Positions 25,420-33,743 of a DNA stretch of 56,654 bases are shown in pieces. Location of the stretch: the NCBI GenBank assembly GCA_964551735.1, contig CAZKEF010000036.1, forward strand, positions 1-56,654, given 5' to 3'. Below the pieces are notes generated by a model. The model searched no databases, was not told the origin of the DNA, and saw only the letters and a program-made list of their open reading frames with translations. The stretch is from DAOUAT01 sp964551735 (lineage in GTDB: Bacteria; Chloroflexota; Anaerolineae; CG2-30-64-16). The translations under genes and the position numbers were made by a program. Numbering within the stretch: position 1 is the stretch's first letter; every line of letters begins with the position of its first letter.

Positions 25420-25929
25420 TCAGGTACTTTCCAGAAACTCACGCAAAGAGCTGTTCGGCGAGCGATAACCTTCCGCGATCATTTGATGCAATACCTCATC
25501 ACCGCTCGCCAAGTCAAGAACCCCCTTTTCTACAAGCAAAGCCAGAATACCCAAAGTACCCGTCAGTGCAAGGCCAGATCGTCGCGCCAGGTGCCTTGCT
25601 CGCAGATCGTCGGTCAGAATCAGCCAGCCTCGTGACTGAGCGAGTGTCAGGCACGAAGCCTCACCATAACCGAGTGTCTCAACAAATCGGCGAAAGGCCT
25701 CTTCTTCTGTACTGCTCTGGAATCCTACCAATTCCAGCCAAGCATCGGCACCCGCTCGAATCTCGTTCGCTGCTTGCAAAAGAAAGCCATAGCCCTCTTC
25801 CTGGCCGCGCAGCACTTCCTCCCGCACTTCGTAGGTCACATAAACCTTGTCGAACAATGCGTTTAGGAGATCCAATCGCCCGATCCGACAGAAGTTGGAC
25901 AGCACGGTATTATCAACGACGCTTGGCAT
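25420..25929 (-). CDS. DUF3368 PIN-domain toxin
   Basis: 169 residues. PIN-fold acidic residues: Asp6 in VVDNTVLSNF, Glu in TYEVREEVL, and later LGYGEASCLTLAQ and ILTDDLRARHLA. This is the DUF3368 group, which pairs with UPF0175 proteins as toxin-antitoxin modules; PIN toxins are RNases. Its start overlaps the end of the UPF0175 gene by 17 bp. It lies 40 bp upstream of radC on the same strand, so it likely leads the defence operon. Confidence 0.88.
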   Translation of the reverse strand: MPSVVDNTVLSNFCRIGRLDLLNALFDKVYVTYEVREEVLRGQEEGYGFLLQAANEIRAGADAWLELVGFQSSTEEEAFRRFVETLGYGEASCLTLAQSRGWLILTDDLRARHLARRSGLALTGTLGILALLVEKGVLDLASGDEVLHQMIAEGYRSPNSSLREFLEST

Positions 25930-26218
25930 CCAGATGGCTCCGTAAGGTCGCTACCTCAGCCTGGGCATCCTCCGACGTCTCCGGCCCCAGGTGCAATTCG
26001 ACGCCGCGGTTGGTTAGGATGTCACGCATTTGCTCGAAACTGATGCCGGCCAGGTTCGCAGCTTTCCCCAGAGAGATAGCGCCAGTCTGATAACGGTAGA
26101 TTGCCATCTCAAGGCGAAGCGCCGGTCGCACCTGGAGTAGGGAACGCAGGGCGTCCTGGATGACGCTCGGCTCATCCGGGTAAAGCCGAGCCTTGACAAA
26201 GTCTCGCGTTTCTAACAT
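25913..26218 (-). CDS. UPF0175-family antitoxin
   Basis: About 101 residues from ATG 26218, which has GGAGTG 6 nt upstream; the in-frame ATG at 26236 does not. The sequence YPDEPSVIQDALRSLLQVRP, RLEMAIYRYQTGAISLGKAANLAGISFEQM and DILTNRGVEL is diagnostic of UPF0175, an antitoxin with an HTH-like core (GKAANLAGISFEQMRDIL). It likely neutralises the adjacent DUF3368 PIN protein and may repress its own promoter. It is the first gene of the reverse-strand island operon. Confidence 0.9.
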   Translation of the reverse strand: MLETRDFVKARLYPDEPSVIQDALRSLLQVRPALRLEMAIYRYQTGAISLGKAANLAGISFEQMRDILTNRGVELHLGPETSEDAQAEVATLRSHLDAKRR

Positions 26219-26241
26219 GTTCTTCACTCCGATCACCGACT

Positions 26242-26270
26242 ATCATACCGCAATTGGCCTACCGTGGCAA
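26242..26270 (-). promoter_or_regulatory. Promoter of the toxin-antitoxin/restriction operon
   Basis: Minus-strand TTGCCA (26270-26265), 17-bp spacer, TATGAT (26247-26242); start site about 15-20 nt upstream of the UPF0175 ATG. Confidence 0.6.
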
Positions 26271-26472
26271 ACCATTGCTGGCCCAGGCAGGATCTATCAT
26301 GCAGACTTATCGGGAGAAGGAACGAGTTGCCGCGGCCTGACCGAACGCACATGGCGCGGCGCCTGGCCACGTTGGTGCTGTTGGAAGGGGCGTGGATGCG
26401 AATTACCGGGCCGTGGCGGGGGTGGCCCATGTGATGAAGTCGCGGCGCATCCCATGCTGTACATCCAGCGAT

Positions 26473-26688
26473 CTACGCACCCTCGTCCGGCGGTACCGCG
26501 GCCACCGGCGGCGGGCTGAACCGCACCGCCTCGCGCAGCCGCTCCGGCGACACCTTGTTCGCCTTGCCGCAGTGCGGGCAGAGCACTTGCGCGTGCTTCT
26601 TGCCCTGGCTGGCCGCTAGGTAGACGTGGATCTCTTCCGCCGATGGCGTGAACCGGCGCCGGCATTTGTCACAGGTAATCGCGATCAT
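26473..26688 (-). CDS. Small zinc-ribbon protein
   Basis: 71 residues with a strong GGAGGG ribosome site 5 nt before the ATG. Two CxxC knuckles, CDKC (residues 6-9) and CPHC (about 37-40), would bind one zinc ion. The intervening AEEIHVYLAASQGKKHAQVL and the following GKANKVSPERLREAV are compatible with a rubredoxin-like ribbon for protein or nucleic-acid contact. The C-terminus is Pro/Val-rich and probably disordered. It has its own promoter and no operon partners. Specific function unknown. Confidence 0.75.
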   Translation of the reverse strand: MIAITCDKCRRRFTPSAEEIHVYLAASQGKKHAQVLCPHCGKANKVSPERLREAVRFSPPPVAAVPPDEGA

Positions 26689-26705
26689 GTATCCCTCCGA
26701 AAGCC

Positions 26706-26735
26706 ATTTTACCTCAGAGGACGGATAATTGACAA
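26706..26735 (-). promoter_or_regulatory. Promoter of the zinc-ribbon gene
   Basis: Minus-strand TTGTCA (26735-26730), 18-bp spacer, TAAAAT (26711-26706), giving a very short leader before the GGAGGG ribosome site. Confidence 0.5.
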
Positions 26736-26846
26736 GGGCCAGGGCGGGTTTAATATCCTCAACACAGGCTCACCGTGGCTGCCAGGCCTGCTCAGCCGGC
26801 AAGCTTTCCGGTGATGCAGAGAAACCCACCCCTACGCACTGCCCAA

Positions 26847-26875
26847 TTGACAAAGTCCCTCCCCCGTGATGTAAT
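26847..26875 (+). promoter_or_regulatory. Promoter of the Gfo/Idh/MocA oxidoreductase
   Basis: TTGACA (26847-26852), 17-bp spacer, TGTAAT (26870-26875). The transcribed leader would consist largely of the 7-bp repeat at 26879-26927. Confidence 0.6.
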
Positions 26876-26878
26876 CGT

Positions 26879-26927
26879 ACATCGAACACTCAACATTCGA
26901 CTTTCAACATCGAACATCGAAAACCGA
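26879..26927. repeat. 7-bp tandem repeat, ACATCGA type, in a 5' leader
   Basis: Seven consecutive 7-bp units around the consensus ACATCGA, ending 8 bp before the oxidoreductase ATG. Confidence 0.8.
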
Positions 26928-26935
26928 GGTCTCCC

Positions 26936-27964
26936 ATGTCCGAACCCGAACCCATTCGTCTCGCCATCATCGGCACTGGCCTGATCGTGGCGTCGCAGCA
27001 CTGGCCGGCCATCCATGAACTGGGCGCCGACTATCAGGTGGTCGCCGTGGCCAATCGCACACCGGACAAGGCTGAAGCGCTGGCCGATACGATCACCGCG
27101 GCCACGGGCGCACGACCGACCGTGTACACCGACTACCGGGCGTTGCTGGCGCGGGAGCGGCCCGCCGCGGTTTCGCTGGCCCTGCCCACCTACCTGAACC
27201 CAGAGATCACCGAAGCCGCGCTGGCAGCCGGTTGCCATGTCATTGCGGAAAAGCCCATCGCGGCCAGCCTGGCCGACGCCGCGCCGATGCTGGCCTGGCC
27301 CGCACGCTACGGCCGGCAGCTCATGATAGCGGAGAACTACCGCTACATGGCCCACTTCAACCGCGCAGCCGAGCAGATCGCGGCCGGCGCCATCGGCCAG
27401 CCGCGGCTGGCACACTGGAACCTGCACGCTTACCTCGGGCCAGACAACCCCTATTACCACACGGCTTGGCGTCAACAGCCTGCACATCCCGGCGGCTACA
27501 TCAGCGACGGCGGCGTACACTTGGCGGCCGCGCTGCGTATGTTGCTCGGCGAAGTTGACATGGTGGCCGCTCAGGCGGCCGCGCTCCGCCCCGACTTGCC
27601 GCCGCTGGACACCATTAGCGCTTCCCTGCGCTTTGCCAACGGCGCCATCGGCGCGTATGCGGTCACCTATGCATTACCTGGGCCCGAGCTGCCGCTGACG
27701 GTCGTTGGCACGGCTGGCGCGCTGTTGCTCGGGCGCGAGCGGGTTGAGCTGTGGCGCGGGGGCGAGATCGTCCAGGCGTGGGCAGAGCCATCGCCGCACG
27801 GCGGCATGGTGGGCATGTACGCCGACTTCGCCCATTCGGTGCGAACAGGCCAGCCGCCGCGCTCCACGCCCGCCGAGGGATATGAGGATCTGCGGCTGAT
27901 CGTGGCGATGCTGCGCGCCGCTGAGGAGGGGCGCGCAGTTAGGTTGGCAGAAGTCGGCGCATAG
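26936..27964 (+). CDS. Gfo/Idh/MocA-family oxidoreductase
   Basis: 342 residues. N-terminal Rossmann fold with IRLAIIGTGLIVASQHWPAI, then VAVANRTPDKAEALA. The EKP motif (HVIAEKPIAASL) supplies the catalytic-type lysine. In the C-terminal substrate domain, GGYISDGGVHLAAALRMLLGE carries the usual Asp and His. Members oxidise or reduce sugars and inositols with NAD(P); the substrate is not predictable. It is transcribed alone, with a promoter 60 bp upstream and a 7-bp repeat in its leader. GAGG before the ATG is a modest ribosome site. Confidence 0.9.
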   Translation: MSEPEPIRLAIIGTGLIVASQHWPAIHELGADYQVVAVANRTPDKAEALADTITAATGARPTVYTDYRALLARERPAAVSLALPTYLNPEITEAALAAGCHVIAEKPIAASLADAAPMLAWPARYGRQLMIAENYRYMAHFNRAAEQIAAGAIGQPRLAHWNLHAYLGPDNPYYHTAWRQQPAHPGGYISDGGVHLAAALRMLLGEVDMVAAQAAALRPDLPPLDTISASLRFANGAIGAYAVTYALPGPELPLTVVGTAGALLLGRERVELWRGGEIVQAWAEPSPHGGMVGMYADFAHSVRTGQPPRSTPAEGYEDLRLIVAMLRAAEEGRAVRLAEVGA

Positions 27965-27971
27965 CATCCAG

Positions 27972-28028
27972 GTAACCGGACGCCGGGACTGACGCACGGT
28001 GCACAGCAAGCCGCGGTGTCCGGTTTAC
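27972..28028. terminator. Inverted repeat between convergent genes
   Basis: GTAACCGGACGCCG (27972-27985) and CGGTGTCCGGTTTAC (28014-28028) form an imperfect long stem that includes the final codon of the convergent sensor gene. It probably terminates both transcripts. Confidence 0.5.
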
Positions 28029-28663
28029 GAGACCGTTGGTTCTGGGAAACGCTGCGCGAGCGCGATGAAATCCTCGGTCGTGCCCAAGATGCGCCAGTCT
28101 TGCACGCTGCTGAGCTGCGTATCCATGACCCCAGGTACGGTGCGAATCCAGCTCATCACATAGCCAGTCAGCGCGGCTGTGCGATCACCAAGGAGCAGGA
28201 TCAGAAGATCTGCGTCAACCGAATGAAACAGCTTGACAACCCAAATCACCGACACCTGCTGGTGCGGTGGGAGCGCAAGGAGGGCCTGGTACGCCTCACG
28301 GTCTTGACCGGGCTGCAACTTCACCAGTACTGCGGCCGCGGCCCTGCGATCCCAACCCGAGTCCAGCAGCGAAACATCCATCAACGCCTCACCGTGGACC
28401 ACGCCATCGAAGCTCAACTGGGCCGCAACACCGCGTACGCCTGGCACGGTGCGGATCACGTCCATTAGGAAGTCATCAAGCTGCTCGATGTCGTACACCA
28501 GGCACACCACACGCAGGTCAGCCCGTTCGCGCAGCCAATTCAGCCACAACACCTTAACGGTCGGCTCTTTGAACTGGTCAAGATGTTCCAACAGATGCTC
28601 ACGCGCCAACTCATCCTGGCCGCAGATGATATCAATATCAATGATGCACAGCGCCAACTTCAT
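28025..28663 (-). CDS. Protein with two Lrp/AsnC-type ligand-sensing (RAM) domains, no DNA-binding domain
   Basis: About 212 residues from ATG 28663, preceded by GAGGAG with 6-nt spacing. Two tandem halves each resemble the AsnC/Lrp effector domain: about residues 1-100 with VVCLVYDIEQLDDFLMDVIR and TVPGVRGVAAQLSF, and about 110-205 with AAVLVKLQPGQDREAYQALL, HSVDADLLILLLGD and IRTVPGVMDTQLSS. No helix-turn-helix is present. Stand-alone RAM domains can act as amino-acid sensors or modulators of full-length Lrp proteins. The doubled form is less common. It is divergent from phoU. Family assignment comes from pattern recognition. Confidence 0.68.
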   Translation of the reverse strand: MKLALCIIDIDIICGQDELAREHLLEHLDQFKEPTVKVLWLNWLRERADLRVVCLVYDIEQLDDFLMDVIRTVPGVRGVAAQLSFDGVVHGEALMDVSLLDSGWDRRAAAAVLVKLQPGQDREAYQALLALPPHQQVSVIWVVKLFHSVDADLLILLLGDRTAALTGYVMSWIRTVPGVMDTQLSSVQDWRILGTTEDFIALAQRFPEPTVS

Positions 28664-28772
28664 AAGTCTCTCCTCGTGCACGGGTCCGAATGGAACCTGA
28701 TCTGCGCTATTATCTTAGCACGGCTCTAACCAGCGCCCAAAAGCGCGCGCACAACATGTAACAGCAAGCGGT

Positions 28773-28800
28773 TTGGCCGCGGTTCAAACGATGTTATAAT
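28773..28800 (+). promoter_or_regulatory. Promoter of phoU
   Basis: TTGGCC (28773-28778), 16-bp spacer, TATAAT (28795-28800), 40 bp before the phoU ATG. I could not discern a clear PHO box. Confidence 0.5.
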
Positions 28801-28840
28801 AGCACAGCGAGTGACACGCAGCCTATGAAGGAGCGCGGCG

Positions 28841-29497
28841 ATGACGCGACAGAATTTCGACCTGCAACTCAATGCTCTCAAAGAGCGGCTGATGCACCTC
28901 GGAACGATGGTGGCCAAGGCACAAGAACAAGCGGTACAGGCCTTAGCCGACCGCAACGATGAGCTGGCCCAGCAGCTCATCGTTGCCGATCATGCTATCA
29001 ATCAGGAACAACGTGAGATTGAAGAACAGTGTCTCTTTCTGATCGCCAGCCAACAGCCGGTGGCCCGCGACCTGCGGATGATCTTCTGCATTGCCTCAAT
29101 CGCATCTGAGCTGGAGCGGATGGCAGATCACGCCAAGGGGATTGCTACGCTGGCATTGCAGCTAAGCGACCAGCCGATGCTGAAGCCGCTGATTGATGTG
29201 CCGCACATGGCCAGAATCGGTCGCGAGATGCTACTTGGGCAACTCGATGCCTTCATACACGTAGATACCGACACCGCGCGCGTTGTGGCAGAACGCGACA
29301 CCGAAGTGGACCAACTGAATGACCAGGTTTATCGCGAGCTGCTGGTGATCATGATGACTGACCCACGCACCATCACCCGCGCCACCCATTTGCTGTGGGT
29401 GGCCCATAACCTGGAGCGCTTCGCCGACCGGACGACCAACATCGGCGAGCGGGTGATTTTCCTCAAGACGAACACCATTGTGGAGCTGAATGAATAA
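28841..29497 (+). CDS. phoU: Phosphate-signalling protein PhoU
   Basis: 218 residues, AAGGAG before the ATG. All-helical with two PhoU repeats: MTRQNFDLQLNALKERLMHLG at the start, then RDLRMIFCIASIASELERMADHAKGIA in the first repeat and TRATHLLWVAHNLERFADRTTNIGERV in the second. The metal-binding pattern E/DxxxD is present in both (ELERMAD, NLERFAD). It couples phosphate transport status to a sensor kinase and controls Pi uptake. No pst genes or phoR are in this window, so the locus is detached from the usual operon. Confidence 0.95.
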   Translation: MTRQNFDLQLNALKERLMHLGTMVAKAQEQAVQALADRNDELAQQLIVADHAINQEQREIEEQCLFLIASQQPVARDLRMIFCIASIASELERMADHAKGIATLALQLSDQPMLKPLIDVPHMARIGREMLLGQLDAFIHVDTDTARVVAERDTEVDQLNDQVYRELLVIMMTDPRTITRATHLLWVAHNLERFADRTTNIGERVIFLKTNTIVELNE

Positions 29498-29551
29498 TGC
29501 ACTGCCGCCGGCAGTCCCGGCGCTGCAATCTCGGCCCAGAAACGGAGGCCT

Positions 29552-30742
29552 ATGGACCTGACACAATTGAGCCAGATGGTGGCCTGGCTGGACGAAGAAC
29601 ACCGTCGCGACCGTGAGGAGATCGCCCGGATCGATCAACGGCTGCAAGCTATGGCGATCGAAAAGCAGGAGCAATCCCGGCGCATCCAGGACCTGGAAGG
29701 CCGGCTGGCCAGCACGCATGCGCAACTCACGCGCTTCACCCAGCTGGAACAGGCGTTACAGCAACTCAAGAACGAAGTAGTGGTCCTGCTTGATAAGCAG
29801 ACCGAAGCCCGGCTGCAGGCAGAACGCGAAGCAGAGCGCGCCCGCCTGAGCGATCGTGACGTCCTTACGCGCAACGTGGCTGAGCTCCGCAAAGATCTGG
29901 GTCGTCTGCCGCGGATCGAAGAAGATCTGGCCGCGCGCCAGGTTGAGGACCAGCGCCTGGGTGATATGCTGTTGGCGCTTCGCCAGTCGCTCAACAACAT
30001 CAGCAAGGATCTTGACGAGCGCACCCGCACCCTGCCCTACATGGTGGAGCAGCGCGCCCAAGACAACAAGCGCATCGCCCAGATCCAGGCCGAAACTGTG
30101 GAGCTGTTGAAGCGCACCGATGCCCTCGCCAATCGTTTCCCACTCGTCGAGGAACGCGTCCAGCGCCTCGATAAAGAGTATCTGCGTATCCAACCGATCC
30201 CGGATCAGCTCCGGCAGGATCAACAAACCTTCATCGAAGCGCAAAAGCTATCCGAGGCGGAACGCCAGCGGCAGATGGCGCAATGGGAGCAAGAGTTTGC
30301 CGCGCAGCGCAACCAGATCGAGAAACAAGCGGCGAAACTGCGCGATTTTGAGGCGCGTTACGAGGCCGCGGGCCGCGCCCTGAAGGGGCTGGAGGAGTTC
30401 CAGGCGCAGATCATTCACGGCCAAAAGCAGATCAGCGAGCTCCAGCGCCTGGCCGAGGAACGCCAGCGCAAGGAGTTGGCCGACTGGCAGGGTGAGAACG
30501 AACAGCGGTGGAAGAAAGAGACCCTGCGGTGGGAATACGCCACCCAGGAGCAGATCAAAATCAACCAGAAGTTCAGCGAACGTTTCCCGCCCCTGGAAAA
30601 GCACCTGGCGCTGATGCAGCGTGAGGTCGAGGCCTTGTGGCGCGCGACTGAGAACCTGGCCAACGTGCAATTGCAGAGCGCACAGAAGCTTCTGGACGCT
30701 GTGGGCGCCTCCGTGGCCGCGCGGCCCAAACCAGAAGCTTGA
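29552..30742 (+). CDS. Long coiled-coil protein
   Basis: 396 residues, GGAGG before the ATG. Almost the whole chain is charged and heptad-patterned (for example EEHRRDREEIARIDQRLQA, RQVEDQRLGDMLLALRQSL, QRNQIEKQAAKLRDFEARYE), with few aromatics and no membrane segment or signal peptide. It is therefore predicted to be cytoplasmic, elongated and oligomeric. It may act as a structural or scaffold protein; I recognise no named family. It lies 54 bp after phoU on the same strand and before selB, with an inverted repeat at its end. Confidence 0.75.
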   Translation: MDLTQLSQMVAWLDEEHRRDREEIARIDQRLQAMAIEKQEQSRRIQDLEGRLASTHAQLTRFTQLEQALQQLKNEVVVLLDKQTEARLQAEREAERARLSDRDVLTRNVAELRKDLGRLPRIEEDLAARQVEDQRLGDMLLALRQSLNNISKDLDERTRTLPYMVEQRAQDNKRIAQIQAETVELLKRTDALANRFPLVEERVQRLDKEYLRIQPIPDQLRQDQQTFIEAQKLSEAERQRQMAQWEQEFAAQRNQIEKQAAKLRDFEARYEAAGRALKGLEEFQAQIIHGQKQISELQRLAEERQRKELADWQGENEQRWKKETLRWEYATQEQIKINQKFSERFPPLEKHLALMQREVEALWRATENLANVQLQSAQKLLDAVGASVAARPKPEA

Positions 30743-30754
30743 TCGCACCGCAGA

Positions 30755-30806
30755 AGAAAGACGGGAACGGGTGGCGGGTAGACCGGCTTCGCGTTTCCGT
30801 CTTTCT
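30755..30806 (+). terminator. Stem-loop after the coiled-coil gene
   Basis: AGAAAGACGGGAACG (30755-30769) pairs with CGTTTCCGTCTTTCT (30792-30806) at 14 of 15 positions. The stem ends in CTTTCT with only a short T-run after it. A 23-bp gap separates it from the selB ATG. Confidence 0.5.
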
Positions 30807-30829
30807 CATTGTGCTACTGGAGGTCACCT

Positions 30830-32767
30830 ATGCGCGTTATCGGCACGGCCGGCCATGTTGACCACGGCAAGTCAACCCTGGTACATGCCCTGACGGGGAT
30901 CGACCCTGACCGGCTGCGCGAGGAAAAAGAACGCGAGATGACCATCGATCTCGGGTTCGCCTGGCTTAGTCTGCCCCCGCCCAGCATATGGGCTGACCAA
31001 CCCGCAGAGGCCGTGGGCGTCATTGATGTACCGGGCCACATTGATTTCATCAAGAACATGCTGGCCGGTATCGGTGGCATCGACGCGGCGTTATTCGTGG
31101 TGGCTGCTGACGAAGGGGTGATGCCACAGACCCGGGAACACCTGGCGATCCTCGACCTGCTCGATGTACCGGCCGGAGTCGTGGCGCTGACGAAAGTAGA
31201 TGCAGTCACCGAGGATGGGTGGGTCGAGTTGGTGGAAGCTGATTTGCGCGAGGTCCTGCGCGGCACCTGCCTGGCGTGCGCGCCGATCATCCCCGTCTCG
31301 GCGCGCACCGGCGCCGGTCTGCCGCGGCTTCGGCAGACGCTGGCCGATGTGCTGGCCGAGGCGCCTCCGCGTCGTGACATAGGGGCCCCGCGGCTCCCCA
31401 TAGACCGCGTTTTCACCGTGGCCGGGTTTGGCACCGTCGTCACCGGCACCCTCAGCGACGGCCAGTTGCGCGCCGGCGACGAAGTCGCGATCTTGCCCGG
31501 CGAACTCAAGGCACGCGTCCGCGGCCTGCAGACGCACAAGCGCAGCGTCGAGGTCGGATTGCCCGGCAGTCGCCTGGCCATCAACCTCACCGGCGTACAC
31601 CCGGACGATCTGCGCCGCGGCATGGTGGTGGCCAGGCCCGGCACCCTGCACCCTACCACCCTGGTTGACGTCAAGCTGCGCATGGTGAAAGGCGCAGGCT
31701 GGCAGGTTCCGTTGCGTCACGGTCAGGCCGTTGACTTCTTCAGCGGCGCGGCAGAAGTGCCAGCGCGCGTCCGCCTGCTGGACACAGACGAAATGCGGTC
31801 GGGCGAGAGTGCATGGGCACAGATCGTGCTGGCCGGGCCGGTCACGCTGGCTACAAGCGATCACTTCATCATCCGCCAGGCTTCTCCCAGCCTGACGCTG
31901 GGCGGCGGCCAGGTCGTCAACCCGCATCCGCGGCGACGTTGGCGGCGTCAACAGGCCGACATCCTGGCCCAGCTCGAAGCCTTGGCCCGCGGCACCCCCG
32001 AAGATCTCGTGCTCCACGCGTTGGCCCGGCAAGAGCCGGCGCCGCTTAAGAACGTAGTCGAAGCATCGGGCCTGGATGAGGCCACGGCTGAGGACGTGTT
32101 AGCTGCCTTGGTCTCTTCGGGCCAGTTGATTCCCTTGGGCGCTGTCCAGCCGCCGCTGGCGCGCAGCCCCGCGCTGGTCATGTCATTGGGTGGTTGGAAT
32201 GGCCTGGCCGCGCGCATGGCCGAGACGTTGGCCGATTATCACGCGCAGTATCCGCTCCGGCCTGGCATGGCGCGCGAGGCGTTGAAGAGCCGCGTCCAGG
32301 GCCGCAATAAGTGGCCGGCCAGGCTGTTCAACGAGCTGGTCGCCCGAGCCGCCGCAGAAGGCATCCTGGTCGAAAACGGCGACAGCCTGGCGCGGCCAGG
32401 CTTCCGCATCACCTTCACCGTCAGCCAGCAGCCTAGGGTGGCTGCGCTGCTCGCCGCCTTCCGCCGGCAGCCCTACACACCCCCCTCTACAGCTGAAGCA
32501 GTGGCACAAACCGATGCCGAGATCGTCAGCGGGTTAGTTTACCAGGGCACGCTAGTCAGGCTGAGCGAAGATGTGCTGCTGCTGCGGGAGACCTATGACG
32601 AAATGGTGGCTGGCATCCTGGAGCACATCAAAACCCACGGCAACATGACTGTGGCCCAGGTGCGCGATCGCTACAACACCAGCCGCAAGTACGCCCTCGC
32701 GCTGATGGAGCGTCTGGACGAGCTGAAAATCACACGGCGAGTGGGAGACGAACGGGTGCTCCGGTGA
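30830..32767 (+). CDS. selB: Selenocysteine-specific elongation factor SelB
   Basis: 645 residues from ATG 30830, preceded by GGAGG with 7-nt spacing. The in-frame start at 30809 is less likely. GTPase motifs are GTAGHVDHGKST (P-loop), TIDLGFAWLSLP (switch I, SelB style), DVPGHIDFIKNM and ALTKVDA. OB-fold domains II-III follow (RVFTVAGFGTVVTGTL), then a C-terminal series of winged helices that would bind the mRNA SECIS element (ending NTSRKYALALMERLD). SelB delivers Sec-tRNA to UGA codons. selA, selC and selD are not in the window, and I see no selenoprotein gene nearby. Confidence 0.95.
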   Translation: MRVIGTAGHVDHGKSTLVHALTGIDPDRLREEKEREMTIDLGFAWLSLPPPSIWADQPAEAVGVIDVPGHIDFIKNMLAGIGGIDAALFVVAADEGVMPQTREHLAILDLLDVPAGVVALTKVDAVTEDGWVELVEADLREVLRGTCLACAPIIPVSARTGAGLPRLRQTLADVLAEAPPRRDIGAPRLPIDRVFTVAGFGTVVTGTLSDGQLRAGDEVAILPGELKARVRGLQTHKRSVEVGLPGSRLAINLTGVHPDDLRRGMVVARPGTLHPTTLVDVKLRMVKGAGWQVPLRHGQAVDFFSGAAEVPARVRLLDTDEMRSGESAWAQIVLAGPVTLATSDHFIIRQASPSLTLGGGQVVNPHPRRRWRRQQADILAQLEALARGTPEDLVLHALARQEPAPLKNVVEASGLDEATAEDVLAALVSSGQLIPLGAVQPPLARSPALVMSLGGWNGLAARMAETLADYHAQYPLRPGMAREALKSRVQGRNKWPARLFNELVARAAAEGILVENGDSLARPGFRITFTVSQQPRVAALLAAFRRQPYTPPSTAEAVAQTDAEIVSGLVYQGTLVRLSEDVLLLRETYDEMVAGILEHIKTHGNMTVAQVRDRYNTSRKYALALMERLDELKITRRVGDERVLR

Positions 32768-32825
32768 TGCAGCAGCGAGGTCAGCAACAAGGCCGGGTGC
32801 GCGTCGGCGAATCCAACGAGGTTGA

Positions 32826-33728
32826 TTACCCCACAATCCGATCGTAGATCGCCTGCAATTCCTCGTCCGAATAGAACGCGATAACCAGCTTGCCGCCGCG
32901 GCGGCCCCGGTTAAGGGTCACTTTGGTGCCGAGGGCACCCCGGAACGCAGCTTCCAGCTGGCGCGTGTACGCGGCATCCGGGTCATCGTCGGTCGGCTCC
33001 GATTCGGTTCGGCCGGATGGTGGAACTGCCAATAACCGGCGCACCAGGTCCTCGGTCTGGCGCACGGTCAGATCGCGCGCGACGACGTGATCGGCCGCGG
33101 CCAACAGGGTCTCGTCATGGGGCAGGGCCAGGAGGGCACGGGCGTGTCCTTCTGTCAGCGTGCCATCGGCCAGCAGCGCCTTGGCCCGGCCCGGCAGGCG
33201 CAGCAGGCGCACGGTATTGGCCACAGCTGCGCGGCTTTTGCCCACACGGTCGGCCACCTCCTGCTGGCTGAGGCCAAAATCGCCTATCAAAGCCTGAAAT
33301 GCCTCGGCCTCCTCGAGAGGGCCCAGGTCAGCGCGCTGGATGTTTTCCACCAGCGCCAGTTCCAACAGCTGTTGGGGGGTCGCCTCTTTGAGGACAACAG
33401 GCACCCTTGCCAGACCCGCCATTTGGGCAGCCCGCCAGCGTCGCTCGCCAGCAATCAGTTGATAGGGTGCGCGATCGGTGGGCCGGGCACGGGTCACGAT
33501 CAGTGGTTGAAGCAGACCATGCTCTTTGATAGACGCGGCCAGTTCAGCCAGCGCCTCCCCATCCAACTTGCTGCGCGGCTGCCGGGGATTAGGGATGATG
33601 TCAACGACCGGCACTTCCATGATGGCGCCACCCTGCGTTCCTGCGTACGCACTTTCTTCCGGCGTCGCGGGGGCGGAAGGGATGAGCGCGCCCAGACCCT
33701 TCCCGAGTCCTCTTGGCGGTGTGGTCAT
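32826..33728 (-). CDS. parB: Chromosome-partitioning protein ParB
   Basis: 300 residues. N-terminus RGLGKGLGALIP is typical of ParB/Spo0J. The CTPase/ParB-N domain shows VVDIIPNPRQPRSKLD and LIAGERRWRAAQMAG (GERRxRA). The helix-turn-helix is LSQQEVADRVGKSRAAVANTVRLLRLP. An acidic linker leads to a C-terminal dimerisation domain. It loads at parS near the origin and works with ParA in chromosome segregation. The preceding spacer to parA is built of 7-bp repeats. It is convergent with selB, with a 58-bp gap and no obvious terminator. Confidence 0.96.
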   Translation of the reverse strand: MTTPPRGLGKGLGALIPSAPATPEESAYAGTQGGAIMEVPVVDIIPNPRQPRSKLDGEALAELAASIKEHGLLQPLIVTRARPTDRAPYQLIAGERRWRAAQMAGLARVPVVLKEATPQQLLELALVENIQRADLGPLEEAEAFQALIGDFGLSQQEVADRVGKSRAAVANTVRLLRLPGRAKALLADGTLTEGHARALLALPHDETLLAAADHVVARDLTVRQTEDLVRRLLAVPPSGRTESEPTDDDPDAAYTRQLEAAFRGALGTKVTLNRGRRGGKLVIAFYSDEELQAIYDRIVG

Positions 33729-33743
33729 GATTCTGCCTCACTC

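Noticed and set aside
20712..26218. Insertion sequence or integrase in the island
   Set aside because: No transposase, integrase or clear terminal repeats were found; foreign origin is inferred only from composition and gene content.
26193..26519. 108-codon plus-strand frame
   Set aside because: No ribosome site, no recognisable domain, and it overlaps two well-supported minus-strand genes and a promoter.
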